64,000 nt of DNA, taken from NCBI GenBank assembly GCA_905221605.1, contig CAJNDS010002257.1, positions 991,422-1,055,421 on the forward strand, written 5' to 3'. The stretch comes from Symbiodinium natans (Eukaryota; Sar; Dinophyceae; Suessiales; Symbiodiniaceae). Both the position numbers and the translations under genes were made by a program. Position 1 is the first letter of the stretch. Each line of letters starts with the position of its first letter. The notes beneath the pieces were generated by a model. It was not told the DNA's origin and did no database searches. It saw only the letters and a list, made by a program, of their open reading frames with translations. Of the stretch, positions 1 through 12,527 are shown in pieces.

Positions 1-2289
1 GCTTAGTGCAAGGCCCGAGAAACTTGTATTCTGTATTCTTTAGCTTAAGAGAGCCCCTATAGGTCCATAAGGCCAACTCCTCAACAATGAAGCTTAAAGC
101 TCCCAATTTCCCAATAACCCAGAAACAATGCACTGTCGGAGGTCCTTTCAACGATCAGGCCCTGGTCGTCATGCTGTTTTTTGGGGTCGTTTGTTGTTGG
201 GTGAGGCCATGCAGACTTGAGCTTGCCGATAACTGTAGATGCAGCCGCAGGGTGAAGCTTGGGTGAGGAGGCCTCGTAGGCAGCTTAAAAAACGCTTCTC
301 TGTTGGCAAACGCTATGGTCACCGAAGTCTAGATGTCAAAGAATCGCTGTTCGGGATCCCCAGACCGTCAGCTGCCACATGTGGGTTACCACAGACTGTT
401 GGCATTTTGCGAGTGCATTGGGGTGGCGAGTAGGCCCTTTTCGGTTGCTGCTTGGGTTGTGTCACTTGTTTAAAAGATTGTGGTCGCTGCAGAGTGGTTC
501 ACTAGGCACATGGGCTGCAATGTGCCCTCGGGAACTGTCGGGAACTGGGTAACGGCATGGAACCAGCCAAGCCAGTTCCGAAGCGCTTATGATAGAAATG
601 CAGCCCACAGCAGCTAATGCTGCCTTTTGGTCCAATACGAGCCTTACGAAGCCTTAGCCACCTTAAACTTCAGTGTGTGAGACTAGAGTGGGACCAGACG
701 GGCGACCATGTTGCTTGCCTTGCACTTTCAGAGGGGAGTGGTTGGTGTATTAAACATGAACATGTAAACGCTGCTCCGAGCATTATCGTTTCCGTTCGTG
801 CTGTTGTGCTTTGAGAAGTCCTTGAATCCCGAGCACGAGTTAGGACCCAGCTTTCAGTGAGCGTGCTACAGGCTTTACAACATCAATTGGGGAGAGCCCT
901 TCACATCAGTTCTACAACTGCTGCCTCCCTCTCAGATTGGAGCTCTGGAAGGGTGAAAGCTCGGGGGTGACCGAAGGGCGAGCAAAGGTGCTGTCGTTGG
1001 TGTCCTTGCCCTACAGCAGTACGAGACTGCCATGATTTGGGTTGCGATAGTCAGTGTTGGGTTGCTTCCTCTACCGTTCGGCATTGTGCAAAGACCACTC
1101 ATTCTCAGACTCTCAGATTTGGGCCTCTTCAAAGCCTCAAAGCATTGCCTTCTTCACTTCAAAAGACCTCTCAAACCAAAAGCCGCTCGGCAAGTCGAAG
1201 CCCGAAAACACGTAACGACGTATCACGCCACATCCAGCCACAGTTCCTTGCTGAGGCAGCGTATCGGTTTCGAGCGCCTCTTAAGAAGCTTGTCTGCCGG
1301 GTCTTTCTTGTTGGAGGTTTAGAAACTTCTGGGCAGGGCCGCGATTCAGGCAGCTGCTCCCCCTGCCCTCTCGAAAGGAATGTCGAACCGGCCAGCTTAG
1401 CTCGAGAGCAATGCTGGCCCGGCAATTGACATGTAGGGTCGCCGGGCACTGGCAGACTTCGAGCCGAACTGCTCCTAAAATTCGTCGTAGCCCCCTCGCC
1501 CTCACAAAGCTGCATCCACGACCCGTCTTCAGTCTTAGGAGTCCAGGATAGCCCAGACATCAATGTTGTTTCGACGTGGAAGAAGAGCATGTGCCCAAGA
1601 CGCCCTGGCTCGCAAACTCCAATCTAGTGGCGAAGAGCCAAGGAAGTCTCGATGTGCTCAACTGCATATCGCGTGCGGACGCCCCCACGGCAGCTTTGAC
1701 CGCAAGACCTGTGAGAGTTTCCCGCGTTCAAGAGGCTCGGTTTTGGGTTTAGATCGCGAGGGAAGCGGGCTTCTGCAACAGCCATGGGAGACAATCCTAT
1801 GTGGACAGTTTAGTTGTTTGCAGCATGGCAGCCTCAAGATCTCCAAAACCAATCCCTGTGTTGATTACATGTTCAACGCTGCAGGTGTATGTCAGTACCA
1901 CTGTGCTGCTGCCAATGACCCTGAATCTCGGCAGCACACGTTGCTGCAGACTTTGCGGGCCCTTCCGGGGGGCTTTGGACTCCGAAGCCTTCGCCTATCT
2001 TCGCCTTTGCACCGGTTGTCGGGCCACGCTATCTTTCGAGGGCTTTCGCATTTGTTGGCACAGGGCAGAACCTGGACTGCTCCAGGCTCCTCGTGCCGCT
2101 TCTGACCCACTTGCTCTACCTGGCAGCTCAGACGAACTGGTCGGTTGCCAGTGCCAATAAAACCACATTGTACACAGGGACAACTCCGGAAAGTGCATTT
2201 GTGTCAATTGCGGGGTGCTTGAAAGAGGAGCTCAGGGATGCGAGGACGAGGATGACCAAGCTGCTTTGAGTCTGCTGGTGAGAGAGTGA

Positions 2290-2290
<1 letters not shown>
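1..2290. other. Unassigned unique sequence
   Basis: This stretch has no telomere-like arrays and no fold-back elements that I could see. Several open frames of 60-180 codons overlap on both strands, but none shows a recognisable domain or coherent composition. It differs in texture from everything to the right of 7.5 kb, so it may be intergenic DNA beyond the 3' end of the large minus-strand gene. I see no supportable gene in it. Confidence 0.5.
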
Positions 2291-2334
<44 letters not shown>

Positions 2335-2420
2335 CGAGAGAGAGAGGGAGGGAGGGAGGGAGAGAGGGAGGGAGAGAGGGAGGGAGAGAGGAGAGCGAAA
2401 GCGAGAGCGAAAGCGAGAGA
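2291..2420. repeat. GA-rich purine microsatellite
   Basis: A run of GA dinucleotides grades into GGGA and GAGCGA variants. A second, shorter purine run (poly-G followed by GAGA) lies at about 2,976-3,040. Long RERERE or SLSLSL open frames here are artefacts of the repeat. Confidence 0.9.
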
Positions 2421-3049
2421 GAGGACTCCCAAACACAGGGGGTTCGAGCCCACGCAGGGAACAACACACCGGACACCATCCCCTGGCACCCACCACACCC
2501 TAGTACACAACCACCACCCCACCACCACACTGGACACACACCTCAGTCGCCGCCATCGGGGGAACGCAGAGAGCCCACGGAAGAGTACTCGTCGTCGGAG
2601 AGCAGAAGGGGGAGGATGAAACTACGACGCCGTGGACCGCCGCTACCAGAAGATGTGGATTCGAGAAGAAGGAGAACACATGAAGGGGCAAGTAGTGACT
2701 GAGCCCTAGGGTCGGAACTTTCGGCTGAGAGCGCTGAGCACAGAGGGGGGAACAGATGGAGGATTGCATGAATCATAGCTTATATGTTGGGCAGCAAAGG
2801 GGGGGGAGATCGTGAACCCCGGCCCGAAGCTCTAAGGCATTGCAAGGGGGTGCACAGGCAAACAGGCCGTGGACCCGTACTTTCACCCAGAAAGTGGCCC
2901 GCGAAAAAAGTGGAAGTCACACCCGACAAACCGTGGACTTCGCGCGCCCCTGGGGGCGGCCTTCTCCTTCGGGGGGGGGGGGGGCCAAGCGTGCAGAGAG
3001 AGAGATAGAGAGAGAGAAAGGGAGAGAGACAGGGAGACCCCATCAGGCC

Positions 3050-4480
3050 GATCCCAGCAGCACCACACCTTAGTCGTGTGACCCAGGGTTCACCCGCTCA
3101 ACCCGTAGACATGGGGTGTGTTTGTGCATCTGTTCCCATGGGGCTTGCTTGCAGTTTGAAGGGAGAACAAGTAAACCGTGGTGCTCGGGGAGAAAGGGGA
3201 AGGCATGGAAGGCGTTAGGGTACTTGCTGGGGTTTTCAGCGTGCATTTCAGACTGTGTCAGTGTTGCTTGGACTTGTCAACCTTAAGAGGGGGTAGGGAC
3301 TGTCCAGCCCGGACCGCCTCGTCCGCGAATGGCAGGAGACAGCATATTAAAGTAGACGATATGGTGCGAGAATGCGTTCGAGCAGGACCCGTTGCCAGCG
3401 TGGGCGGAAGTTTTCGGGGTCCAAACTTGGACTTGACCATGTCATGCTCCGTTATCATATCGTCCGTACGGTACATACGTGTTCCCAGTGACCCCGTGAG
3501 GGTCTCAGCGGACGAAGCTTCTCAAGACGAGCTCGCAGGTTGCACAACCCGGCGAAAACACTTGAGCCCCAAAAGACGGATATTTAAAATATTTATGCAG
3601 GGGTCAGGGGTCACTTGGGCCCAATTTGGGCTCCACCATGCTCCACCGGACCCAGGCCTGTCGTCGGAAGGGCAGCTGGAAGTTCATCCACCTCGGGAAG
3701 ACTTGCGGCATGCTCTACGCAACTGGATCTGAGCAGAACTGTTGGGCTGGGTTTGATGGGTTTGCAGTTTGCAGCTTTTGGAAGCTTTCCTGACACCCTG
3801 AAGCTTCACAGAACCCCTTCAGCCTGGGAGCGGACTTAGATCCCAGAGCCGCGTAAAGCTAGGGCCCTCTGTTGTAATATTTTCGATATGCGAGTGTAGT
3901 ACGGTGTTAATGAATTAAGTCCACGCACTCGTAACAACGGTTCAGGTGCTGCTCTTCATTGCGCTCTGCACCAATCTGACGGCGCCGTTTCGATGCCACA
4001 CGCACCCGAACGGCAAAGCAACGCTGAAGGCCTTCGATGGGGTCTTGTGTAATCTGGAGGGTGAGCACTGGCAGATGAGCCACTCGGCCAACATTTTGTT
4101 GGGATTTGGAGATCAGGGTTTCACGGCGTTCGGGCTTTAGAGGTTTGGGGTTGATGGGCCTGGATATTTGAGGATGGTCTCGGCTGTAGGGCTTTCAGAG
4201 CATATTTCATGAATTGACCTGGCCGAGGTTTAGTTGGTGGCTTCGGCTTCTTGATCCCCGCGGCCTTCCTTGCCCTGTGTTGCTGGATCATTTTCTTTGA
4301 GTACCCCAAAAGGGTGGCAAGATTGGACGCGACTCGGCAGTCCATCTCCGGTTGAGCAAGCCCATGTTCATGCAATTCACTTCATAAACTCGCTTGTTCA
4401 TTCTCTTCGTAGTCTTAATTGCAATATCAATAATAAGAATAATACAGAAAGATAATAGCAATAACAATAAGAATAGCAAT
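3050..4480. other. Unassigned unique sequence
   Basis: Mixed-composition DNA without telomere-like arrays. Small open frames exist on both strands (for example plus 3,178-3,732), but I recognise no domain and see no splice pattern like that of the gene further right. An A/T-rich patch with AATAATA-type repeats ends it at about 4,430-4,480. Confidence 0.45.
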
Positions 4481-4643
4481 AATAGTGTTTACGCGGCACG
4501 CCGGTTTCGTTCTCGCAATTATGACTATTATTATTGTTATCATTATTCACGCGTTATCTGCGTTCATTTGTAGAAACGTATATATCTTGCAACAGTTCGC
4601 TAACCACGCGGACGTGAAGATTATGTGCAGTCCGCGCGCACGC

Positions 4644-4835
4644 GCACACATAAACAAACACTCTCACACACACAAACGAACAAACAAGCAAACAAACAAA
4701 CAGGCACACACACACACACACACGCACACGCACACGCACACGCACACACGCACACGCGCACACACGCACACGACCACACACACACGCACACACGCACACA
4801 CGCACACACGCGCACACGCACACGCACACGCCACA

Positions 4836-4871
<36 letters not shown>

Positions 4872-5412
4872 ACACACCCACACACCCACACACACACCCA
4901 CACACACCACGCCCACACGCACATGCCACGCACACGCACACATCACACGCACACGCACACTCACACACACAACACACAGAGACATACAGACACCCCTCAC
5001 ACACCCCACACACACCCCCGGACACACCCCACACACCCCACACACACCCCACACACCCACCACACAACACCCCACACCCCCCACACACCACCCCCACACA
5101 TGCCCCACACACGCCCACACACACCCCACACACAACCCCATCACACCCCACACACACCCCCCACAACACACACACACACACACCACACACGACACACAGC
5201 ACACACACACACCACACACACACACACCACACACACACACCCCCACACACACCCCGCCCCCCACACACCCCCCCACAACAACCCCACACACTACCCACAC
5301 ACGCCCCACACACGCCCCCCACACACACCCCACACACACGGGCGCACACGCACCCACAGGCACACACAGGCACACTCTTGCACACGCACACGCACACACA
5401 CACACACAAACA
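4644..5412. repeat. CA-rich microsatellite block
   Basis: About 770 bp of CA dinucleotides interrupted by CGCACA, CCCACA and ACACCC variants. The apparent 280-320-codon frames of His-Thr or Cys-Val on the two strands are repeat artefacts. Confidence 0.9.
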
Positions 5413-5604
5413 GAAGCACATTTTTCAACTTACTTACTTAAGGAGTTGTAACTTGAAGGTTGCAGCATTATCTTAACGCTTGCTTTCGAACTGCCTAAAC
5501 AGATCTCAAACGAGCAGCCCAAAAAACGCAGGCATGTAACTCCGGTGCTCCAGAGTTACATCACCACCTTGCAGCATGGTCTTTGTTCACATGCCCCCCA
5601 GACA

Positions 5605-6220
5605 AAAAAGGTGACACACACAGACGCAGACACAGAGACACACACGGAGACACACACACACACACACACGCACACACACAGACACACAGACAGACACACA
5701 CACAGAGATACAGACACAGACATGTGGGTGGTTGTTAAAATTATGATCCCTTTTGGGGTACCGGATTTTATCGTACTATAACAGGGATCCAAAAAGGGAC
5801 CATAATTATGACAACCACCCATGTACACAGGCACAGGCACCGGCCCAGGCCCAGACGCAGACGCAGAGACACAGCGACACAGAGACACAGAGACACAGAG
5901 ACACAGAGACACAGCGACACAGAGACACAGAGACACAGAGACGCAGAGACACAGAGACACACAGACACAGCGACACAGAGACACAGAGACACAGAGACAC
6001 ACAAACGCACAGACGCACAGACGACGCACAGACGACGCACAGACGCACAGACGACGCACAGACGACGCACAGACGCACAGACGACGCACAGACGACGCAC
6101 AGACGCACAGACACACACAGAGACACACAGACACAGAGACACACAGACACACACAGAGACACACAGACACACACACACACAGACAGACAGACAGACACAC
6201 AGACACACAGACACACAGAG

Positions 6221-6255
<35 letters not shown>

Positions 6256-7262
6256 CACCTAGACACACACACCCGACACACAGAGACACAGACACACACA
6301 CAGACACACACACACACACACACACACAGACACACACACACAGACACACACACACACACACACACACAGACACACAGACAAAGACACACAGACACACACA
6401 GACACACACAGACACACACAGACACACACAGACACACACAGAGGCACACAGAGACACACAGAGACACACAGAGACACACGGAGACACACGGAGACACACA
6501 GAGACACACGGAGACACACGGAGACACCACACAGAGACACCACACAGAGAACACCACACAGAGACACCACACAGAGACACCACACAGAGACACCACACAG
6601 AGACACCACACAGAGACACCACACAGAGACACCACACAGAGACACCACACAGAGACACCACACAGAGACACCACACAGAGACACCACACAGACACACCAC
6701 ACAGACACACCACACAGACACACCACACAGACACACCACACAGACACACCACACAGACACACCACACAGACACACCACACAGACACACCACACAGACACA
6801 CCACACAGACACACCACACAGACACACCACACAGAGACACCACACAGAGACACAGAGACACACAGACACAGAGACACACAGACACAGAGACACACAGACA
6901 CACAGACACACAGACACACAGACCCACAGACACACAGACATACAGACACACAGACACACAGACACAGAGACACAGAGACACAGAGACACAGAGACGCAGA
7001 GACACAGAGACGCAGAGACGCAGAGACACACAGACACACAGACACACAGACACACAGACACACAGACACACAGACACACAGACACACAGACACACAGACA
7101 CACAGACACACAGACACACAGACACACAGCCACACAGACACACAGACACACAGACACACAGACACACAGACACACAGACACACAGACACACAGACACACA
7201 GACACACAGACACACAGACACACAGACACACAGGCACACACAGGACAACACACACACACCAC
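5605..7262. repeat. CACAGA-derived minisatellite arrays
   Basis: A series of short homogenised tandem arrays, all derivable from CA/CAGA. Examples are an 8-mer GACACAGA at about 5,865-6,000, a compound CAGACGACGCA unit at about 6,005-6,110, a 13-mer CACCACACAGAGA at about 6,525-6,680, a 13-mer CAGACACACCACA at about 6,680-6,830 and an 8-mer ACACAGAC at about 7,020-7,230. The block is interrupted at 5,720-5,824 by a fold-back element. Confidence 0.85.
5720..5824. mobile_element. Fold-back (MITE-like) element inside the CA block
   Basis: A 105-bp imperfect palindrome. The left arm starts ACATGTGGGTGGTTGT and the right arm ends ACAACCACCCATGT; ATTATGATCCCTTTT pairs with AAAAAGGGACCATAAT. It has no coding capacity and lies inside CA repeats, so the insertion is clear. 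I saw no second copy in the window. Confidence 0.7.
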
Positions 7263-7274
7263 CCCACACACACA

Positions 7275-7413
<139 letters not shown>

Positions 7414-7497
7414 GAGAAGTCGCCAGAACAAGTGGTGCACTAACAGGGCTAACATGCCCAAATGCGCCACCCGGATCTTCTTCATGTCATGTGCCGC

Positions 7498-10400
7498 CTA
7501 GTCAACCTTCCCCTCCTCCTCGACCTCTATCTCCAGCTCCATTGCCTCACCCTCCCTAAACCCTAAACCCTAACCCTAACCCCTAATCGGCCCTGACCCT
7601 AAACCTTCACGAACTCAAGTTCCGCTTCTGCTCCTGCAGGGAGGGGAAGCACCAAAACATGACACCGGAACCAAGAAAAGCTGAATCCTCAACCCTAAGA
7701 CCGTAAGACCCTCACGGATTGCCTGGAGCTGAGTCCGCAGCTCCTCTAACGCCACCTGAGGACCAGGAAATGGAGAAGTAATATAGGGGCCTGAATAATT
7801 AGAATAGGGTTTTGGGGGGTCAGTATAGTATAATTCTAAGAATACTCTTAGTACTTATTCCGACCCCTATAGTAGGTTGCGTTTGTTTAGGTTGTTCTGG
7901 AGGGGGGGGGGCTTCTTGGCTCAGGGCTTTGAGGGTTTGAGGTCTCACGGCTTAGGGCTTTAGGGTATAGGGTTTTCAGTTTTAATTAAGTTTAGGGGTA
8001 TTGGGGCTAGGGTTGTTGGTTAGAGTGTTTAGGGTTCAGTAGCCTAGGGTCTAGGGCGGCTTAGGGGTGTTCGGGGTGCAGGATTAGGGCTCTGGGGTTC
8101 GCACTTTGCGTGATGCTGGCAGGCGGGCCACTAAAACTCCAAGGCTTCACCCCGCTAGCCCCTCAAGCCTCTCAACTCCACAGATTCCCCCACCTTGGTC
8201 TCCTCCGCCGCAGCATCCTGCCTGGCCTCCCGAGATTTCGGATCAGGGTAGTTCTCTAAATTTGGGTCTCTTTTGAGGTCACACATGTAGCAAAGGACCC
8301 CCCCAGGGGTTTAGGCAAGTGTCGAGTGCTAGGAGGCGGGCTTAGGGTTTAGTGAGGGCGTTCTACGGTTTAAGGACTTTGGGGCTTAGGGTTTTAGGAT
8401 TTAGGGCTTGGGGTGTTAAGGCTTGGGGGAGACAGGCTAAAGTTTTGGGCTTTCAAGGGGGGTGGGGGTTCCCCGACAGATTCAAACTTACCTACCCACC
8501 ACTGAACCCGAAGCTCCAAGAATGGGGCAGCATTCGGGGAATTCCAAACCTCAGGCCCTAAACTAAGGACCTACCTACACACTACAAACCCCTAAGCCCT
8601 AGAGCCCCCCTGAACCTCTTCACCGCCCTTCTAGTAGAGCCCGAGAGCCCTCAACCCCAAACCCCAAAAGCCCTAAGTCCTAAACCCTAAACCCCAATCC
8701 CTAACCCTCAACCCTAAACCGTCTCGTGCACAAAAGGCTCCTTGCTCTGCACGGCCACGCCCTCGGCAGACTCCCGCGCAAAGGAGCGCACCTCCACGAG
8801 GCCTCTGCAGGGATTTTCGGAAAGGCATGGGAGGCTTTGGGTTTAGGGTTTAGGGTTTAGGGTTTAAGGTTTAAGGTTTAGGGTTTAGGGTTTAGGGTTT
8901 AGGGTTCAGGGTTCAGGGTTTAGGGCTCTAAAGCTTAGGGGTGCGGGAGGACTCGAGTTAGGGGCTTCAAGGGTTCTAGGGTTTAGTGGTGTGTGTTTGT
9001 GTACGCGCTCAGAGAGGTGAGGGTTTCTTAGGCATTGGGTTTGGGGCTTTGGGCAACAACCGGCAAGGAACCCCGAGCAGGTTAAAGGTTCACTCCGTTT
9101 GCTAAGTGTTGGGGACCGTACGAGGCCCATCAAGGTTTCAGGTTTGTAGCACATCAAAAACAGCTGACAACCCCTTTCCTAGCTTCCAGAGACACCCAGG
9201 AAGCGCAGGGGTGCCCTTTCTAGAGCCTACGTGGGGCTCTATTTACCTACAGTTTAGTAGCAACTACCGCTTCTTGAATTAGTAGGTGTAACCCATAAAG
9301 CTGTAGGTAAAGAGGGTCCCAGGTAGGGTCTTTCATGTCTGGCAACCTACCCCGAAGCCGCAAGACCAACCCGCCCCTTCTCAAGTTACCGGTTCAGGTG
9401 TAGAGAACCCCACAAAACCCCAAACCCTAAGCCCCGAACCTCCGAAATGACAACGAATAGGCGCCCTGCGAGCCCAATACCCCTTCCTTCGTTAAGGAAT
9501 TCCCTAAACCCTTAGTAACCCTTAAACCCTTAAACCCTTAAACCCTAAACCCTAAACCCATGGAATCCTCTGTCAGGGGGCCTTGCGCAGCCTCTCCGGC
9601 TGAGGCGCCCAGGCCTAAAGGTAGACTGTGGGGGTGTGATTGTGGTGTAGGCCTCTAGGGTGTATTGGTAGTGGCGTAGGGTTGTAGGGGTGTAGGAGTG
9701 TAGGCTTAGTAGGGGTGTAGGGGTTTAGGGTTTAGAGGTATATAGGGTTTTACCGGCAACCCCCTGTTCAGGATTTAGGGGTTTGCCTATAAACCCCCCT
9801 CCCCGTACGTAGAGGTTGTACTACACCATTCCTTTTTGTTACCTAGGGTTCCCTCTCACCATATGCAAAGCCCCAAAGAAAGCATGCAAGCTACACCTCT
9901 CTTCCTGAAGCCTGCATTCGCACAACACAACAGTCCCCAAAGCCCAAACTCTAAGCTCCAACCGCGAGGACCCAGTTGAGCCCCTAAACCCCCTGACACC
10001 CCTAAACCCCAAACCCCTTAAACCCCTAAACCCTAAACCCCTAAACCCCTAAACCCTTAAACCCTAAACCCTAAAACCCCAAACCCTGAAACCCTAAACC
10101 CTAAACCCTAAAACCCCAAAACCCCAAACCCCAAACCCTTAAACCATAAACCCCTAAAACCTACAACCCCAAACCCTAAACCCCTAAACCCCGAACCCTG
10201 ACAGTGGCAGCCCAGGGGCGGTCCACGCGCGCGGCGAGGCGCTGGAGGGCGTCGTCTTGCCTCTCGGCGTCTTGCTAAAGAGGCTGGCTTCTTTAGGGTT
10301 TAGGGTTCAAAGGTTTAGGGGTTTAGGGGTCTAGGATTAAGGGCTAAGGGTTTAGAGGTTTACGGTTTAGGGTTTAGGGTTTAGGGGTGAATGGGATGTC

Positions 10401-12527
10401 GGGTTAACGATCAGGGGTGTAGTGGTTGAATGGCTGTTGGCGAGTATAAGGTTCTCAGGGTCTGAGGGTCGTGGGGTTTAAGGGTTCAGGAGTCTTCCTT
10501 TAGTTCTAGGGATCCGGCACCTTAGGATTGTTTTCGAGCACTCGGGGTTTGGAGTTCGTCGAGGGCTTTCGGCTACTTTGGGCTGTTTGTTTCTTTATTG
10601 TCCCAAGTCCTCTTTTTGGGGCTAAGGAAGTGAACACGGCTACTTGGGGCACCACGATACCCCTTTCCATGGCCGGCCCCAGTGACCCGACCCCCTGCCT
10701 GCGATCGAAGGCCCTCGCCTCCTCGACGTCGGCCTGCAGCCCTGGCACGGATCAAGAGTGGCCGATTTTGGGTCTCGGGTTCGGGGATTTAGGGTTTATC
10801 CAGGGGTACAAGGAGGGACCCCCTAGAAGGGACCCTGAATCTTATTCCCCTAACTAATCCCTGTATATACACCTTATATAGTCCCTATATATAACATACC
10901 GAAGTAGCCCCTAAGGAACCCCTAAGGTCCCTTAGAAGGGTTCCTCCTTGGTCCCTTGACTGGCAAGGATCTGCAAGGCTATTTGGGTTTTGGGTTCGGG
11001 GATTTAGGGTTTAGGGCTTAGGGGTTTAGGGTTTAGGCTTTCGGCTTTCGGGGCGTCCACATTCTAGCTTGCTCTGCAACCGAGGAGATCGAAGGGGTAC
11101 CCGGCCGGGTACCCTTGGGCCTCAACTAAAAAAAAGCCGAGAATGGGGGGGTACTAGGCCCCCCAACATTGGTCCTCATTGAATCCTTTCTGCAGATTCG
11201 GGGTTTCAGGGTTCAGGGTTTAGGGATCAAGGTTTAGGGTTAGGGGTTCCGGGTTTCGAATGTAGGGTTTAGGGCTCATCCCAATGTAGGGGTGCTTGGG
11301 TATGTAAACTCCATGGAGGAGTCTCCAGAATGGTCTTTTACGGGTGGAGGGGCCTCTCAGGGGCGCCCAGGCCCAGGCCCGGTTTGGGATTTCGGAACCC
11401 TAAATCCCAACTCCTAAACCCTAAACCCTAAACCCTAAACCCTAAACCCTAAACCCTAAACCCTAAACCTAAGCGCCCAGGTTGGCCCCCAAAGCCCCTC
11501 TGATGATAAAACCCATATGAAGGAGGGTTTATATTTCTTGTACCCCCAAAAGGACGCCCAGGGTATACACTCACCAATATGAAAAGGGAACCTTATATAC
11601 ACTCACCAAAAACAGTAATATAAACCCTGCTTCATATAAGAATGAGATCCGCGTAAGCACCTTTAAGAGAAAACGGCCTAAGCGCATGGCCAGCAGAGAG
11701 CCGGACCCCCAACAGCCCCCAAACCTATGCGCGCCTCGCCGGGCTTCTGCCAGATCGTCGCAGCTGCGCGCAACCTGCACATTGGGAAATCTCGAATGTA
11801 TACCCCCAAACCCTAAACCCTAACCCCTAGTTTGGGCTGTAAGGGTTTAGGGTGTAGGGTGTCGGGTTAGGGCTTACGGATTTGGCGGGGCCCCCCAACC
11901 CTTGTACCAGTAGGGTTTAGGGCTTAGGGGGTTTTGAGCCCAGGCTTAAGGGGAGAGTTATAACGTAATATCTAGAAACCAAAACGTTCAAGACAAGACA
12001 TCTAGGGCCCACACGTGGCCCTAGGGGAGCCCCAAAAAGAAACGGTTTAGGGTTTAGAGTGACCCTGTTCTTGTTTCACTCTATTTTTACTGGCAGGTTC
12101 TTTTTACAGGTACGGCCAGAAAAGCTGTGAAAATGTCAAGCCAAGAAAGCTGCAAATACTGACGTTCGCCGACATGTCACCCTGCATTGGCATGTTTCAC
12201 ACTTACGTCCCTAAACCCTAAACGCCCTAAGCCCTTGAACTCTCTTCCCTAAACCCTGAACCCCTAGATCCAAACCTCAAAATACTAAACCCTGAACCTC
12301 TAAGCCCTAAACTCCTAAGGGCCTTACACGCCCAAGCCTAAACCCCTAAGGCCCTAATCCCCTTAAACCCACAACCCTGGGGTTTAGGGTTTAGGGTTTA
12401 GGTTCAGGGTTTCGGGTTTAGGGTTACGGGACACTAAACCCCCGAAAGGGCCCCAACCCAACCACGTTCTTCAGGTTTGAGCCTCGGCAAGCTGCTCGCG
12501 ATGCTCCCGCTGCTGGGCGCGAAGGGC
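7498..12527 (-). CDS. Repeat unit 6 and possible 3' end of the coiled-coil gene
   Basis: Exons in transcript order: 12483-12527 (ALRAQQREHREQLAE), 11735-11774 (VARSCDDLAEARR), 10699-10741 (GLQADVEEARAFDR plus one codon), about 10220-10260 (begins QDDALQRLAARVD; donor uncertain), 8741-8802 (begins GLVEVRSFARESAEG, GA donor), 7723-7755 (VALEELRTQLQ) and 7498-7545 (AMELEIEVEEEGKVD then TAG). AF is split 45+40 bp, a fourth arrangement. The last island has 15 codons, as other E exons do, ends in a similar K-V-D, and then a stop codon replaces the donor, so I propose it as the terminal exon. That last step is the weakest: the flanking array has the opposite orientation from other acceptors. Confidence 0.68.

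Noticed and set aside
1563-2105. 180-codon plus-strand frame
   Set aside because: Competing frames overlap it on both strands and the translation has no recognisable domain or coherent composition.
5840-7250. CRISPR-like regular repeats
   Set aside because: They are contiguous tandem minisatellites without unique spacers, in a eukaryotic setting.
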